The notes beneath the pieces are model-generated. The model did no database searches and was not told the DNA's origin. It saw nothing but the letters and a program-made list of their open reading frames with translations. The translations under genes were made by a program, and so were the position numbers. This document shows, piece after piece, positions 17,262 through 25,439 of a stretch of 64,000 bases of DNA. The stretch's first letter is position 1. Every line of letters starts with the position of its first letter. Origin of the DNA: RYN-230 sp963770535 (GTDB lineage: Bacteria; Actinomycetota; Actinomycetes; Streptosporangiales; Streptosporangiaceae); assembly GCA_963770535.1 (NCBI GenBank), contig CAVYPZ010000004.1, forward strand, positions 1,302,001-1,366,000. Reading direction: 5' to 3'.

Positions 17262-17645
17262 GTTGACCACCCCTGCTGCAGACCCAATGCCAGTATGCGG
17301 TCTGACGTGCGCAATTTGCAAGCAATCAATCTGCCACCTGGCAGATTGATTGAAGTCGTGCTGACGGGAGGCAGGACGGGCCCCGGATCCGGGCTCCGCC
17401 GCCGGCGCTAGCGCACCTGCCCGCGGGCAGGCTGGGCTTCAGCTGTGGCGGGGCAGCCTTCCTGGCGCGCCGTGAGGCAGACGAGCGCGGGGGAGCTCAG
17501 GCGGCGTCCTCGGGGGGCGGCGAAATCCCCGGCCCGGTAGCAGGGGAGACACGAGCGTCGGGCGAACCCAGAGCGGGCACCAGTTCAGGTGTGAGCTTCA
17601 CCATGGCGCCACAGCCCGGTCCGCGCCGGGGGAAGGAGAACCACG
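17262..17645. other. Intergenic region with palindrome
   Basis: This gap of 384 bases lies between divergently oriented small genes. It holds the palindrome at 17323-17352 and the ribosome-binding site of the 17646 gene (GGGGGAAGGAG at about 17629-17639). I see no convincing gene in the rest. Confidence 0.4.
17323..17352. promoter_or_regulatory. Perfect 14-2-14 palindrome, candidate operator
   Basis: The left arm 17323-17336 (CAATCAATCTGCCA) and right arm 17339-17352 are exact reverse complements around CC. The centre TGCCACCTGGCA matches the core before the DUF5753 gene. It lies 62 bases upstream of the small membrane-protein start on the minus strand. Confidence 0.6.
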
Positions 17646-17963
17646 ATGCCCGACAAGACTCACGATCCTGCGCCAACATGGCAGCCGCCCCCGGATGCCG
17701 AGCAGGCCGGCGGTGACCTGGACGCCGCCGCGCGGCGCGAACTGCCCGCCTCGGCCTATGCCTTCCCGCGGCAGCGCAAGGAACCGCTGAGCTCGGCAAG
17801 CCACGTGCGAGCCGCACTCAGCCGATTCGATCAGGTCAGCGACGTCAGTGACGCTGACCGTGCGCTTGCCTTCGAAAATATCCGTCTCGCCGCGTCCTAC
17901 TTCGGTGTCGGCATGACCGAGAAGTCGTGGCACGATCTGATGCCCCCGCCCGGCGGCCGCTGA
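17646..17963 (+). CDS. Small conserved protein, DUF6582-like
   Basis: A 105-aa protein with the block LPASAYAFPRQRKEPL, then HVRAALSRFDQV and a short helix ending ASYFGVGM. This signature recurs in small actinobacterial proteins and in phage-capsid-associated DUF6582 proteins; I give that family name from memory and with moderate certainty. ATG 17646 has a strong GGGGGAAGGAG upstream. No enzymatic motif is seen, and it has no clear operon partner. Confidence 0.65.
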   Translation: MPDKTHDPAPTWQPPPDAEQAGGDLDAAARRELPASAYAFPRQRKEPLSSASHVRAALSRFDQVSDVSDADRALAFENIRLAASYFGVGMTEKSWHDLMPPPGGR

Positions 17964-18155
17964 TGCCCGGCCGGCCGGGGCCCAGTCCGCGGGGGCCTCC
18001 GGACGAGCCGCAGGAGCCTCCCGGCTGCCTGCATGGCTGGCGGTGCGCTCCTGCGGTTCGGGACGTTGGACCCTGGCAGGCAGGCCCGCGCGGCGACTAT
18101 GACGGTGGGTGTGGCGCAGCCCGCGTGACGGCAGGCCGTAGTAGGGACTGGGCAG

Positions 18156-19784
18156 ATGAACATAGCCTCGGCACTAACTCCTTGGACCCGCCACGACCCG
18201 GGACGATCCGCGATCGTGTTCGAAGGGCGGCAGCTGTCCTACGGCGAGCTCGACGACCTCGCTGGCCGGGTCTCGGCGGCCCTCCGGGCGCGCGGCATCG
18301 GCCGCGGCGACAGAGTCGCATTGCATCTGCCGAACATCCCTGAGTTCATCATCTGCTACCTCGGGATCGTCCGGGCTGGCGCGATCGCCGTCTCGGTCAA
18401 TCCCTCGCTGGCCCGGCCGGAGGTCACGTTCCTTCTGGAGGACTCGGGCTCCCGGGTCTGCTTCACGACGGAGCCCGGCCGGGAGATGGTCGATGCCCCG
18501 GCCCTGCCGGTGCTGGAGCACGTGGTGGTGTGCGAAGGGGCGGGGCAGCCTTCGCTGGACGACTGGCTTCGTCAGGTGACGCCAGCCGCCGCCGCCTTCA
18601 TGGATCCCGGTGATCCGGCGGCGATCTTGTACACCTCAGGCACGACCGGGAAGCCCAAGGGCGCGACGCTCACGCACGGCAACGTGATATCGAACACGTG
18701 GTCGGTCGTCCACCATTGCGGCTACCAGCGCGACGACCGGCTGATCCTGTTCCTGCCGCTGTTTCACGTCTTCGGGCAGAACTTCGTCACGAACGCTGGC
18801 CTCCGGGCCGGCGCCACCATCGTGCTGCACCGCCGTTTCGTGCCGGGCAAGGTGTTCGAGTCGGTCCAAAGGGATGGCGTCACGAAGTTTTTCGCCGTGC
18901 CGATGATCTACATCAACCTGCTCGCGGCCGGGATCACGCCGGGCGACCTGGGGGACATCGGCTACGAGTTCTCGGCGGCATCGACGTTGCCGGCTGAAAT
19001 CGGCGGCCGCTGGCAGTCGCAGTTCGGCCGCCCGATCTTCGAGGGTTACGGGCTGACCGAGACGTCCCCGTTCGCCTCCTACAACCACGACTTCGCCCGC
19101 AAGCCGGGCACGGTGGGAACGGCTGTCGAGAACTTCGAGATGCGGATCGTGGACGACTCCGGCCGGCCGGTCGAGCGGGGCGCCGGGGGAGAGATCGTGA
19201 TACGCGGGCCAGGTGTGATGAAGGGGTACTGGAACCGCGCCGAGGAGACCATGCAGGCGCTGCGCGGCGGGTGGTTCCACAGTGGCGACATGGGCACCAT
19301 GGACGACGACGGCTATGTCTCGATCGTCAACCGTGTCAAGGACATGATCAACGTCTCTGGCTTCAAGGTCTGGCCGGCAGAAGTCGAGGAGGCGTTCTAC
19401 ACGCACCCGTCAGTCCTGGAAGTGGCCGTCTACGGCGTCCCCGACACCGTCCGCGGCGAGAGCGCCGCTGCGGCGGTCACGCTGCGGCCGGGCTGCAGTG
19501 CATCTTCCGCGGAGCTGCTGGCTCACGTCCAGGCCAGGCTCGCCCGGTACAAGCTTCCGGAGACGATCGACATCGTCGAGCAGCTGCCCAAGGGAGCTAC
19601 CGGCAAGATCCTCAAGCGCGAGCTGCGAGACGCCGCGGCCAACGGGGCAAAAGCGGTAACGAGCCAAAGCGGTAACGCCAGACGTTCGCGCTTGCCGTGG
19701 CCGGCGGGCGTCAGCCGAGACCCCGCCATCATCACGGCGCCCGCGCCAGCCAGGATGACCGGCGGCGCGGTATCACGCCGCTGA
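18156..19784 (+). CDS. Long-chain fatty acid-CoA ligase (AMP-forming)
   Basis: A 542-aa adenylate-forming enzyme that would convert a fatty acid, ATP and CoA to acyl-CoA, AMP and PPi. The P-loop YTSGTTGKPKGAT lies near 159-171, FLPLFHVFGQ near 202, EGYGLTETSPF near 294, and the hinge and C-terminal lysine in KGATGKILKRE near 486. The last ~45 residues after RELRDAAAN form an unconserved Arg/Pro/Ala tail. ATG 18156 follows GGGACTGGGCAG. It stands alone. A decayed piece of a near-identical gene lies at about 3741-3987. Confidence 0.88.
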   Translation: MNIASALTPWTRHDPGRSAIVFEGRQLSYGELDDLAGRVSAALRARGIGRGDRVALHLPNIPEFIICYLGIVRAGAIAVSVNPSLARPEVTFLLEDSGSRVCFTTEPGREMVDAPALPVLEHVVVCEGAGQPSLDDWLRQVTPAAAAFMDPGDPAAILYTSGTTGKPKGATLTHGNVISNTWSVVHHCGYQRDDRLILFLPLFHVFGQNFVTNAGLRAGATIVLHRRFVPGKVFESVQRDGVTKFFAVPMIYINLLAAGITPGDLGDIGYEFSAASTLPAEIGGRWQSQFGRPIFEGYGLTETSPFASYNHDFARKPGTVGTAVENFEMRIVDDSGRPVERGAGGEIVIRGPGVMKGYWNRAEETMQALRGGWFHSGDMGTMDDDGYVSIVNRVKDMINVSGFKVWPAEVEEAFYTHPSVLEVAVYGVPDTVRGESAAAAVTLRPGCSASSAELLAHVQARLARYKLPETIDIVEQLPKGATGKILKRELRDAAANGAKAVTSQSGNARRSRLPWPAGVSRDPAIITAPAPARMTGGAVSRR

Positions 19785-19791
19785 TGCTTGG

Positions 19792-20898
19792 CTAGCCGTC
19801 CTGGGCGCCGCTGCCCGCCGCAGTGGGCGCCGCCGCCCGCCGGCGTGCGAGCCGCTGGCGCACGTGTGCCGCGCCCGGCGTCGCGTAGATCTCGGCCTTC
19901 CGTTCCGGCGCGCGGCGGCGTTCGGCCAGGTGCAGCAGGTCCACGCAGGCCAGCACGGCCAGCGACCCGGCGAGCCAGATCCCGAGGACGAGCAGGGGAC
20001 GGCCGGGATTGCCCTCCGGGAAGTACACGACGTCGCGCGCCGCGGACACGATGGCGCCGTTGGGCAGCCATGGTGCTACCTGGCGGAAGCCACCGGGCAG
20101 GAAGGCGAATGGCACCGTCGCGCCCGACACGGCGTTCCCGATGAAGACGAAGACGAGCGCGGCCAGGCCGGTTCCCGGCAGCCCGGTGACGGCCTGGCAG
20201 GCAGTGACGAAGGCCACGAACGTCAGCGCGCCGAGGAAGCCGATGCCGATAAGCGCGGCGCCCGCGCCGGTCAGGGCGCCGAGGACCGCGTCAAGCACGA
20301 GCACGCTGGCGCACGCGGCCAGCAGGGCGAACACGACCGCGGCGGTGACCCGCCACCACAGCCGGAACCGCCGGCCGAGCAGGAACAGGCCGACGCCGCC
20401 GATCACGCTCGGGAGGAGCAGGCCGAGCTCGAAGACGAAGACGGACAGGCCCGCCCGGTCGCTGGCCGGCAGTGGCACGAGGTCAAGGGGACGGGCCTGG
20501 CGATGGAGCGCGGTCGCTGCGGCCGTGAGGGCCACCGTGATGACCTGCTGCTGGCTCAGTCCCGCCGCGCCCGCCGTGAGGATCGTCACGGGGCCGGTCA
20601 CGCCGGTGACCAGGCCCCCAGCCGCCGACTGCGAGCGGACGCTGCCGATGGCGGCGCGCGCGGACGGCGCGGCGACGACCGTGAAGCCGCCCGGAGCCGC
20701 ATGCGCGAGCCCGGCAGCCAGCTCCGCGGCGAGGCCTGCCGGTGCTGCCACGGCGATCCGCACGCCATGCGGCGACGGGGCATGATCGGCGAAGCCGAAC
20801 GAGAGCGTCAGGACGAAGCTGACCACGGCGGCCACGACGGCGGTCGCGAACAGCGGGCGGGGAGATGGCTGGCGGTGCGGTCGCGGCGTGTCGGACAT
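19792..20898 (-). CDS. YhgE/Pip- or DUF3533-like membrane protein (ABC-2-type permease)
   Basis: A 368-aa membrane protein. One helix lies near the N-terminus (LFATAVVAAVVSFVLTLSFG), then about 100 residues probably outside the membrane, then five or six helices from about 155 to 320. The LPNGAIVSAARDVVYF segment before the last helix matches YhgE/Pip and DUF3533 proteins, which resemble ABC-2 permeases and are linked to export or phage/toxin susceptibility. The start at ATG 20898 follows AAGGATCG. It is divergent from a TetR gene across an inverted repeat, so it is very probably that regulator's target. Confidence 0.78.
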   Translation of the reverse strand: MSDTPRPHRQPSPRPLFATAVVAAVVSFVLTLSFGFADHAPSPHGVRIAVAAPAGLAAELAAGLAHAAPGGFTVVAAPSARAAIGSVRSQSAAGGLVTGVTGPVTILTAGAAGLSQQQVITVALTAAATALHRQARPLDLVPLPASDRAGLSVFVFELGLLLPSVIGGVGLFLLGRRFRLWWRVTAAVVFALLAACASVLVLDAVLGALTGAGAALIGIGFLGALTFVAFVTACQAVTGLPGTGLAALVFVFIGNAVSGATVPFAFLPGGFRQVAPWLPNGAIVSAARDVVYFPEGNPGRPLLVLGIWLAGSLAVLACVDLLHLAERRRAPERKAEIYATPGAAHVRQRLARRRAAAPTAAGSGAQDG

Positions 20899-20936
20899 GG
20901 CGATCCTTCTCTGGGGGCAGGCACCGCACGGCCACT

Positions 20937-20954
20937 AATGACCAAACGGTCATT
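20937..20954. promoter_or_regulatory. Candidate TetR operator, AATGACC-N4-GGTCATT
   Basis: A perfect 7-4-7 inverted repeat in the divergent promoter region, 39 bases before the permease start. A further half-site TTAATGACC occurs at 20979-20987, next to the TetR promoter, which would allow control of both genes. Confidence 0.7.
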
Positions 20955-20992
20955 TAGGAGCGTATCACCGGGCGGCCGTTAATGACCACTTG

Positions 20993-20998
20993 TATACT
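20993..20998 (+). promoter_or_regulatory. -10 box TATACT of a probable leaderless TetR transcript
   Basis: TATACT ends seven bases before the ATG at 21006. Transcription from this box would start at or next to the start codon. No consensus -35 is visible; the operator half-site lies in the spacer region. Confidence 0.5.
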
Positions 20999-21005
20999 TA
21001 GCTGC

Positions 21006-21662
21006 ATGGAGAGCCGGCCAGGCTGCCCGCCGCGCAGGCACCGGCGAGACCCGGAGGCGTCGCGCGTGGCGATCCTCGAGGCGGCGCGCGAGGTGTTCAC
21101 CGAGCGCGGCTACGCGCGCGCGACCATCCGCGAGATCGCCCGCCGGGCCGGTGTCACGCACGGGCTGGTCATGCGGCACTTCGGCACCAAGGAGCAGCTT
21201 CTGATCGCGGCGCTGCCCGGGCCGCGGGTCGCAGCAGGCGCCGTGCCCGGGGACCTGGCCACGCTCCCGGACCGCGTCGCGGCGGTATTCGTGGAGGAAA
21301 CCGAGTCCGCGGGCAGCGAGCACGCGCTGGTCGCCCTCATCCGCAGCGCGGCGTCGGGAGAGGCGGTGGCGATGCCGCTGTACGCGGCGATGGAACGCGA
21401 GGTCACCGAGGCCTTCCGCGAAGTGCTCGGCCCGGGCACCGAGGCATACGCCGACCTGCTCAGCTCGCTCCTCATCGGCGTCACGTTCGCCCGCCACGTC
21501 GCCCGCACCGGCGCACTGGCCGCGCTCACGCGGGAGGAACTCGTCGGCTACCTGGTGCCGGCGATCCGGGCACTGCTCGCCCCGGCCATCGCCGCGGCGG
21601 GAAGAAGGACCGGGGACCCTGCGGGTGCCGCGGGCGATGCTGCTGCGCTACGGTCACAGTGA
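21006..21662 (+). CDS. TetR/AcrR family transcriptional regulator
   Basis: A 218-aa repressor. The N-terminal helix-turn-helix runs from about 12 to 60: SRVAILEAAREVFTERGY, then TIREIARRAGVTHGLVMRHFG and TKEQLL. The remaining helices form the ligand-binding and dimerisation domain. ATG 21006 fits the -10 at 20993 with a leaderless start; ATG 20982 would begin inside the operator half-site and add eight odd residues. It is divergent from the membrane protein 19792-20898 and probably represses it until an exported compound binds. Confidence 0.88.
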   Translation: MESRPGCPPRRHRRDPEASRVAILEAAREVFTERGYARATIREIARRAGVTHGLVMRHFGTKEQLLIAALPGPRVAAGAVPGDLATLPDRVAAVFVEETESAGSEHALVALIRSAASGEAVAMPLYAAMEREVTEAFREVLGPGTEAYADLLSSLLIGVTFARHVARTGALAALTREELVGYLVPAIRALLAPAIAAAGRRTGDPAGAAGDAAALRSQ

Positions 21663-21704
21663 GGGATACCGGGCCAGTCGCTCACCGAGTCGGGGGCCAG
21701 TGAC

Positions 21705-22025
21705 GTGAGCACCCACCAGCCAGATGAGGACGTCTTCAGCTCATGCCGCACTGGCATCACGAGGACCGGGGTCTGCACGGTCATGCCGGGCGTTTTCTGC
21801 ATCGGTCTGGGCGAACAGTTTGAGGAAGAAAAACTCCAGGCCTACCCGCCGGGCGCGGTCGTGGTCCTGCCCGGCGGCACCCGCCACTTCCACTGGGCAA
21901 AATCCGGTGAGTACGTGACGCAGGTGACGGCCATCGGCCCGATCAGCCTTGAATACGTGCACCCGCACGACGATCCGCGGAACACACGAGCCAGCTATGA
22001 AAGGCGGTCACCCGATGCGTCCTGA
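21705..22025 (+). pseudogene. 5'-truncated, frameshifted cupin gene
   Basis: From about 21780 the frame reads MPGVFCIGLGEQF, YPPGAVVVLPGGTRHFHWAKSGEY and VTAIGP, a clear C-terminal cupin barrel half. The metal-binding first half is out of frame: from 21743 the second frame encodes MPHWHHEDRG. Removing one G from the GGGG run at about 21778-21781 joins both into HWHHEDRVCTVMPG, the standard HxH...E...G motif. Roughly 40 N-terminal codons that cupins of this type need are also absent, since only 42 bases separate this from the TetR stop and a stop lies at 21725. A GTG at 21705 could yield a 106-aa protein without the metal site. Confidence 0.7.
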
Positions 22026-22632
22026 CATCAGGCCTGGCGGCATCTTCCCCGACTACGCGCTGCCCGACCACCTCGGCACGGTGCGCAGGCTGAGCGAGCT
22101 CCAGGGCAGCGATCCGCTGATCCTCACCCTGGCGCGCGGCAACTACTGCCCCAAAGAGCACCAGCAGCACCTGGAGCTGGCGGCCAATTACCCGAAGATC
22201 GCGGTGGCCTACACGCAGATCGCCACGATCGCCACCGACGACCATCACACCCTGCAGGAGTTCCGCGCGTCGGTGGGCGCCCAGTGGACGTTCCTGTCCG
22301 ACCCCGGCCGGACCGTCCAGAAGGACCTCGACATCGCCGAGTACACCGACCCCGAGCACAACCCCATGATCCCGCACACGCTGGTGCTCAAGCCGGGGCT
22401 GGTCATTCACAGCGTCTATAACGGCTACTGGTTCTGGGGCCGCCCGTCGTTCTATGACCTGTGGCGTGACCTGCGTGCCGCGACCAGCGAGATCCGCCCG
22501 GACTGGGATCTGGCCACCCCGGGGCTCCGCGAAGCCTGGGACGCCGGCGACTTCGCGAAGTTCCACGGCTGGGACCGGCGGTCCCCCGGGTCGACGCCGA
22601 CGTCGTATGACGACACCGGAACGAAGGGGTGA
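22015..22632 (+). CDS. Peroxiredoxin/redoxin family protein
   Basis: A 205-aa thioredoxin-fold protein. The block GGIFPDYALPDHLGTVRRLSEL matches AhpC/TSA-type redoxins. The single candidate catalytic Cys lies in LARGNYCPKEHQQH (about 48), followed by VAYTQIATIATD and WTFLSDPGRTVQKDL. Members reduce peroxides or act as disulfide oxidoreductases in the cytoplasm. No second, resolving Cys is evident, so it may work as a 1-Cys type. The start at ATG 22015 lies inside the end of the cupin remnant. It heads an operon with nitronate monooxygenase (6-base gap) and an SDR. Confidence 0.8.
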   Translation: MRPDIRPGGIFPDYALPDHLGTVRRLSELQGSDPLILTLARGNYCPKEHQQHLELAANYPKIAVAYTQIATIATDDHHTLQEFRASVGAQWTFLSDPGRTVQKDLDIAEYTDPEHNPMIPHTLVLKPGLVIHSVYNGYWFWGRPSFYDLWRDLRAATSEIRPDWDLATPGLREAWDAGDFAKFHGWDRRSPGSTPTSYDDTGTKG

Positions 22633-22638
22633 CGGCGG

Positions 22639-23589
22639 TTGACCAGGCCCGTGTGCGAGTTGCTCGGGATTGAACAGCCGATCGTCCTGGCCCCCATGGT
22701 CAACATTCCCCCGCTGGCCGCGGCGGTCTCGAATGCCGGGGCGCTCGGCATGCTGACGCTGACCTGGTCTGCTGATGTCGGAGCTGTCGTCAGGGAAACG
22801 GCGGCGCTGACTGGCCGGCCGTTCGGAGGCAACCTCGTCCTCACCGAGGATCGTCACGGCCGCCTTGACCAGGCCCTTGAGGCCGGCTTGCGGATCGTCT
22901 CGTTTTTCCTGGGGGATCCCGGCGGCTACGTCGAGGCTGTGCATGACGCCGGGGGAATCGTCATGCACACGGTCGGCAGTGCCGAGGAGGCACGGCGGGC
23001 CGTCGCCTCGGGCGTGGACGTGATCGTTGCCCAGGGCTGGGAGGCCGGCGGGCACGTGGGGAGTACCGTCGCGACATTGCCGCTGGTGCCCGCCGTGGTC
23101 GACGCGGTGACGCCGGTGCCGGTGGTCGCGGCGGGCGGGATCGCTGACGCTCGCGGAGTCGCCGCGGTGTTCGCCCTGGGAGCGCAGGCCGCATGGGTGG
23201 GCACGCGGTTCCTGCTGGCCGAGGAGATGCCGATCCACCGGGACTACCGGCGCCGGCTGACCGCCGCGGCCGAGACCGACGCGCAGTGGTACGCCAACCT
23301 GTACGACGTCGGGTGGCCGGACTCTCCGCACCGCGCCCTCCGCAACTCCACGGCGAAGGCGTGGGAAGCCGCGGGCTGCCCCCCAGACGACCAGCGGCCA
23401 GGCATAGGCGACGTGGTCGCGCACCTCGCCTCCGGCGAGGCCATCGTTCGTTACGAGGGAGCGCCGCCGATGGCCGGGACGACCGGGGACATCGAAGCCC
23501 TCTCGATGTGGGCCGGGCAGGGCGTCGCGCTCGCGAGACAGCCGCAGCCGGCGGCGGACATCGTGGCCGAGCTCACCTCCCGCCTGTAA
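22639..23589 (+). CDS. Nitronate monooxygenase (2-nitropropane dioxygenase family)
   Basis: A 316-aa FMN-dependent TIM-barrel enzyme. Visible parts are the N-terminal PIVLAPMVNIPPLAAAVSNAGALG, the FMN phosphate loop VIVAQGWEAGGHVG (about 131-144), and VVAAGGIADARGVAAVFALGAQAAWVGTRF. These define the nitronate monooxygenase family, which oxidises toxic alkyl nitronates such as propionate-3-nitronate; some relatives act as enoyl reductases. Translation starts at a TTG (22639), with GAAGGGG upstream overlapping the end of the peroxiredoxin gene. The operon context fits oxidative or nitro-compound detoxification. Confidence 0.85.
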   Translation: MTRPVCELLGIEQPIVLAPMVNIPPLAAAVSNAGALGMLTLTWSADVGAVVRETAALTGRPFGGNLVLTEDRHGRLDQALEAGLRIVSFFLGDPGGYVEAVHDAGGIVMHTVGSAEEARRAVASGVDVIVAQGWEAGGHVGSTVATLPLVPAVVDAVTPVPVVAAGGIADARGVAAVFALGAQAAWVGTRFLLAEEMPIHRDYRRRLTAAAETDAQWYANLYDVGWPDSPHRALRNSTAKAWEAAGCPPDDQRPGIGDVVAHLASGEAIVRYEGAPPMAGTTGDIEALSMWAGQGVALARQPQPAADIVAELTSRL

Positions 23590-23612
23590 CCCGTCCCGGA
23601 AACGGAGAAGCC

Positions 23613-24335
23613 GTGAGCGAAACCGGGCAGAAGGTGGCCATCGTGACGGGCGGCTCGCAGGGAATCGGTGCCGGGCTCGTCGAGGGATACCGCCAGCGTG
23701 GCTGGGCGGTCGTGGCGAATTCTCTGACCATCAAGCCGTCGGCGGACCCGGGCGTCCTCACGGTCGCGGGCGACATCTCCGATCAGGCCACCGCCGGACA
23801 GATCATGAGCCAGGCACTTGACCGCTTCGGGCGCGTCGACACCCTGGTCAACAACGCAGGCGTGTTCGTCTCCAAGCCATTCACCGAGTACACCGCCGAG
23901 GACTACGCGCTGGTCACCGGCGTCAACCTGGCCGGATTCTTCTGGCTGACCCAGCGCGCCATCGGCCAGATGCTGAAGCAGCACGGCGGCCATGTCGTCA
24001 ACATCAGCGCCAGCATCGCCGACCGCGCTGACTCCGTGGAGCCAACCGCGCTGGCCGCGCTGACGAAGGGCGGCCTGGCCGCGGTCACCAGGTCGCTGGC
24101 CGTCGAGTACGCCTCCCGCGGCATCCGCGTCAACGCGGTCGCGCCCGGCATCATCCAGACCCCGCTGCAGCCAGCCGAGGCCTACACGCCCGGGGCGCTC
24201 GCGGGGAAACTGCCCCCGCTCGGGCACGTGGGCCAGGTCAGTGACATCGTGGACGGCATCTTGTACCTGGAGTCAGCGCCGTACATCACCGGAGAGATCC
24301 TGCACATCGACGGAGGCCGGACCGCCGGCCACTGA
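23613..24335 (+). CDS. SDR family oxidoreductase lacking the catalytic tyrosine
   Basis: A 240-aa Rossmann-fold protein: nucleotide motif TGGSQGIGAG (about 13-22), NNAGVF (about 84), and the RSLAVEYASRGIRVNAVAPG block (about 156-175). The usual catalytic YxxxK reads ALAALTKGG, so the Tyr is replaced by Ala while the Lys is kept; the preceding Ser is present (ISAS). Related proteins with ALAALTKGG are familiar to me from other actinobacteria, so this is a family trait, not a fresh mutation. GTG 23613 follows AACGGAGAAG. It is the third gene of the peroxiredoxin operon. Redox activity is uncertain. Confidence 0.85.
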   Translation: MSETGQKVAIVTGGSQGIGAGLVEGYRQRGWAVVANSLTIKPSADPGVLTVAGDISDQATAGQIMSQALDRFGRVDTLVNNAGVFVSKPFTEYTAEDYALVTGVNLAGFFWLTQRAIGQMLKQHGGHVVNISASIADRADSVEPTALAALTKGGLAAVTRSLAVEYASRGIRVNAVAPGIIQTPLQPAEAYTPGALAGKLPPLGHVGQVSDIVDGILYLESAPYITGEILHIDGGRTAGH

Positions 24336-24365
24336 GCCTTCTCTCGACGGGCTGGCCGGACCCCT

Positions 24366-24985
24366 TCAGTGAGCTGGACGTGCTGGCCGCCCTCCCCGGC
24401 CAGCGGTGCGGGCGTTCCACTGACTGACGTGGTGGCAGTTCGCAGGTAGCGAATACCGCCGCAGTTCAGCGTCGTTGAGAGGTCGGCTCATTACCTCGAA
24501 GGCCCGGGAGATGATCAGGTCAGCCGAGGCCTCAAATATCCGCGCCGTGCCGTCACAGCTGCCGGTGGCCACCAGGGTACCGTCCGGGGCGAACGCCACC
24601 GCGTTAACCGGAGCGTCGTGGTTGAGGCGGGCCAACTCCACTCCGGTAACGGAATTGAACACTCGCGCGGAGATATCGGGCGGGCCAGCTGTGTCCCGGT
24701 GGCGGGGTCGAACAGCCGTGCGGAGCCGTCTGCGCTGCCGGTCATGACCCTGGTTCCGCCAGGGGCGAACGCCACCCCGGGCAGGAGCGGGAAGGCGACG
24801 TGCACCCAGTCCTGCTCACCAGGGCGCGCCTGCTCCCGCTGGTCGCGGCCGAGTGCTGTGTTCACCACATGAGCGCATGTCACCACTTGGTCGCGGCCGA
24901 CCAGCATGCCCATCCCTGCTGTCGGCATGCCTGGCCCGGAAGCGCACAACTGGACAATCGCCGTCTCGTACCCGGCCGTCGCCAT
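24366..24985 (-). pseudogene. Wrecked trypsin-like peptidase / WD40 repeat gene
   Basis: ATG 24985 opens a trypsin-like N-terminus with the catalytic His block QVVTCAHVVN (about 35-44). After HVAFPLLPG the frame jumps straight to WD40 sequence (VAFAPGGTRVMTGSADGSARLFDPATG), so the Asp/Ser-bearing rest of the protease is missing. Near 24680 the frame breaks. WD40 coding then resumes in another frame (VFNSVTGVELARLNHDAPVNAVAFA) through a normal-looking C-terminus at 24366. Both lesions look like deletions, the second between two WD40 repeats and out of frame. An intact gene would be several times longer. It starts 11 bases after the Trypco1 stop. Confidence 0.75.
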
Positions 24986-24996
24986 GCCCCCGACTC

Positions 24997-25329
24997 TCAG
25001 GCTGGCCGGGCTTCCCGGGTCCACGACATCGTTATCTTAAAATTCACCTCGGCGGTTCCCTTCGCAAGGATGACTCCGTACTCGCCGCCCAGTTTCACCC
25101 CGAACTCCACCGTGAAGTTCTCTGGCGCGGACGCGGCCAGTTTGTCTTTCACCGTCCGCACCAGCGGCTCAAGCTGATCCAGAGACGCCGACAATGACCG
25201 GGCTGCCCTGGCTGCGGCCTGCCCGGGAGCGGAGGCGGAAGCAAGTACGAGCCCGCCCGGGATGTCGGCGCGATCCGCTTCGACCAGAAGCGTCGCTCCG
25301 TCCGCGGCATCGTCCACGGAAACCTGCAT
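24997..25329 (-). CDS. Trypco1 / CU044_2847 family protein
   Basis: A 110-aa protein with the family blocks LVEADR near the start, LDQLEPLVRTVKDKLA in the middle, then VEFGVKLGGEYGVILAKGTAEVNFKITMSW. Trypco1 (trypsin-co-occurring domain 1) proteins are encoded beside trypsin-like peptidases in actinobacterial conflict-type systems and are thought to be constant partners of those effectors. That is exactly its setting here, immediately upstream of a broken trypsin-WD40 gene. The reading frame is intact, with ATG 25329. It may have lost its partner, or serve another copy elsewhere in the genome. Confidence 0.75.
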   Translation of the reverse strand: MQVSVDDAADGATLLVEADRADIPGGLVLASASAPGQAAARAARSLSASLDQLEPLVRTVKDKLAASAPENFTVEFGVKLGGEYGVILAKGTAEVNFKITMSWTREARPA

Positions 25330-25439
25330 CAGTACGACTGCCGTGTGTGCTCTCCCCCTCGGGCATCAAGACGACCCTAGCCCGACCCGATCCTCCGCGT
25401 CACCACACGACTACGTGCACGCTTGGGCGGCGGGCCAGG

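Noticed and set aside
23193..23612. Upstream extension of the SDR gene
   Set aside because: It overlaps the end of the nitronate monooxygenase gene in another frame and encodes Arg-rich sequence; GTG 23613 with its ribosome-binding site is the natural start.
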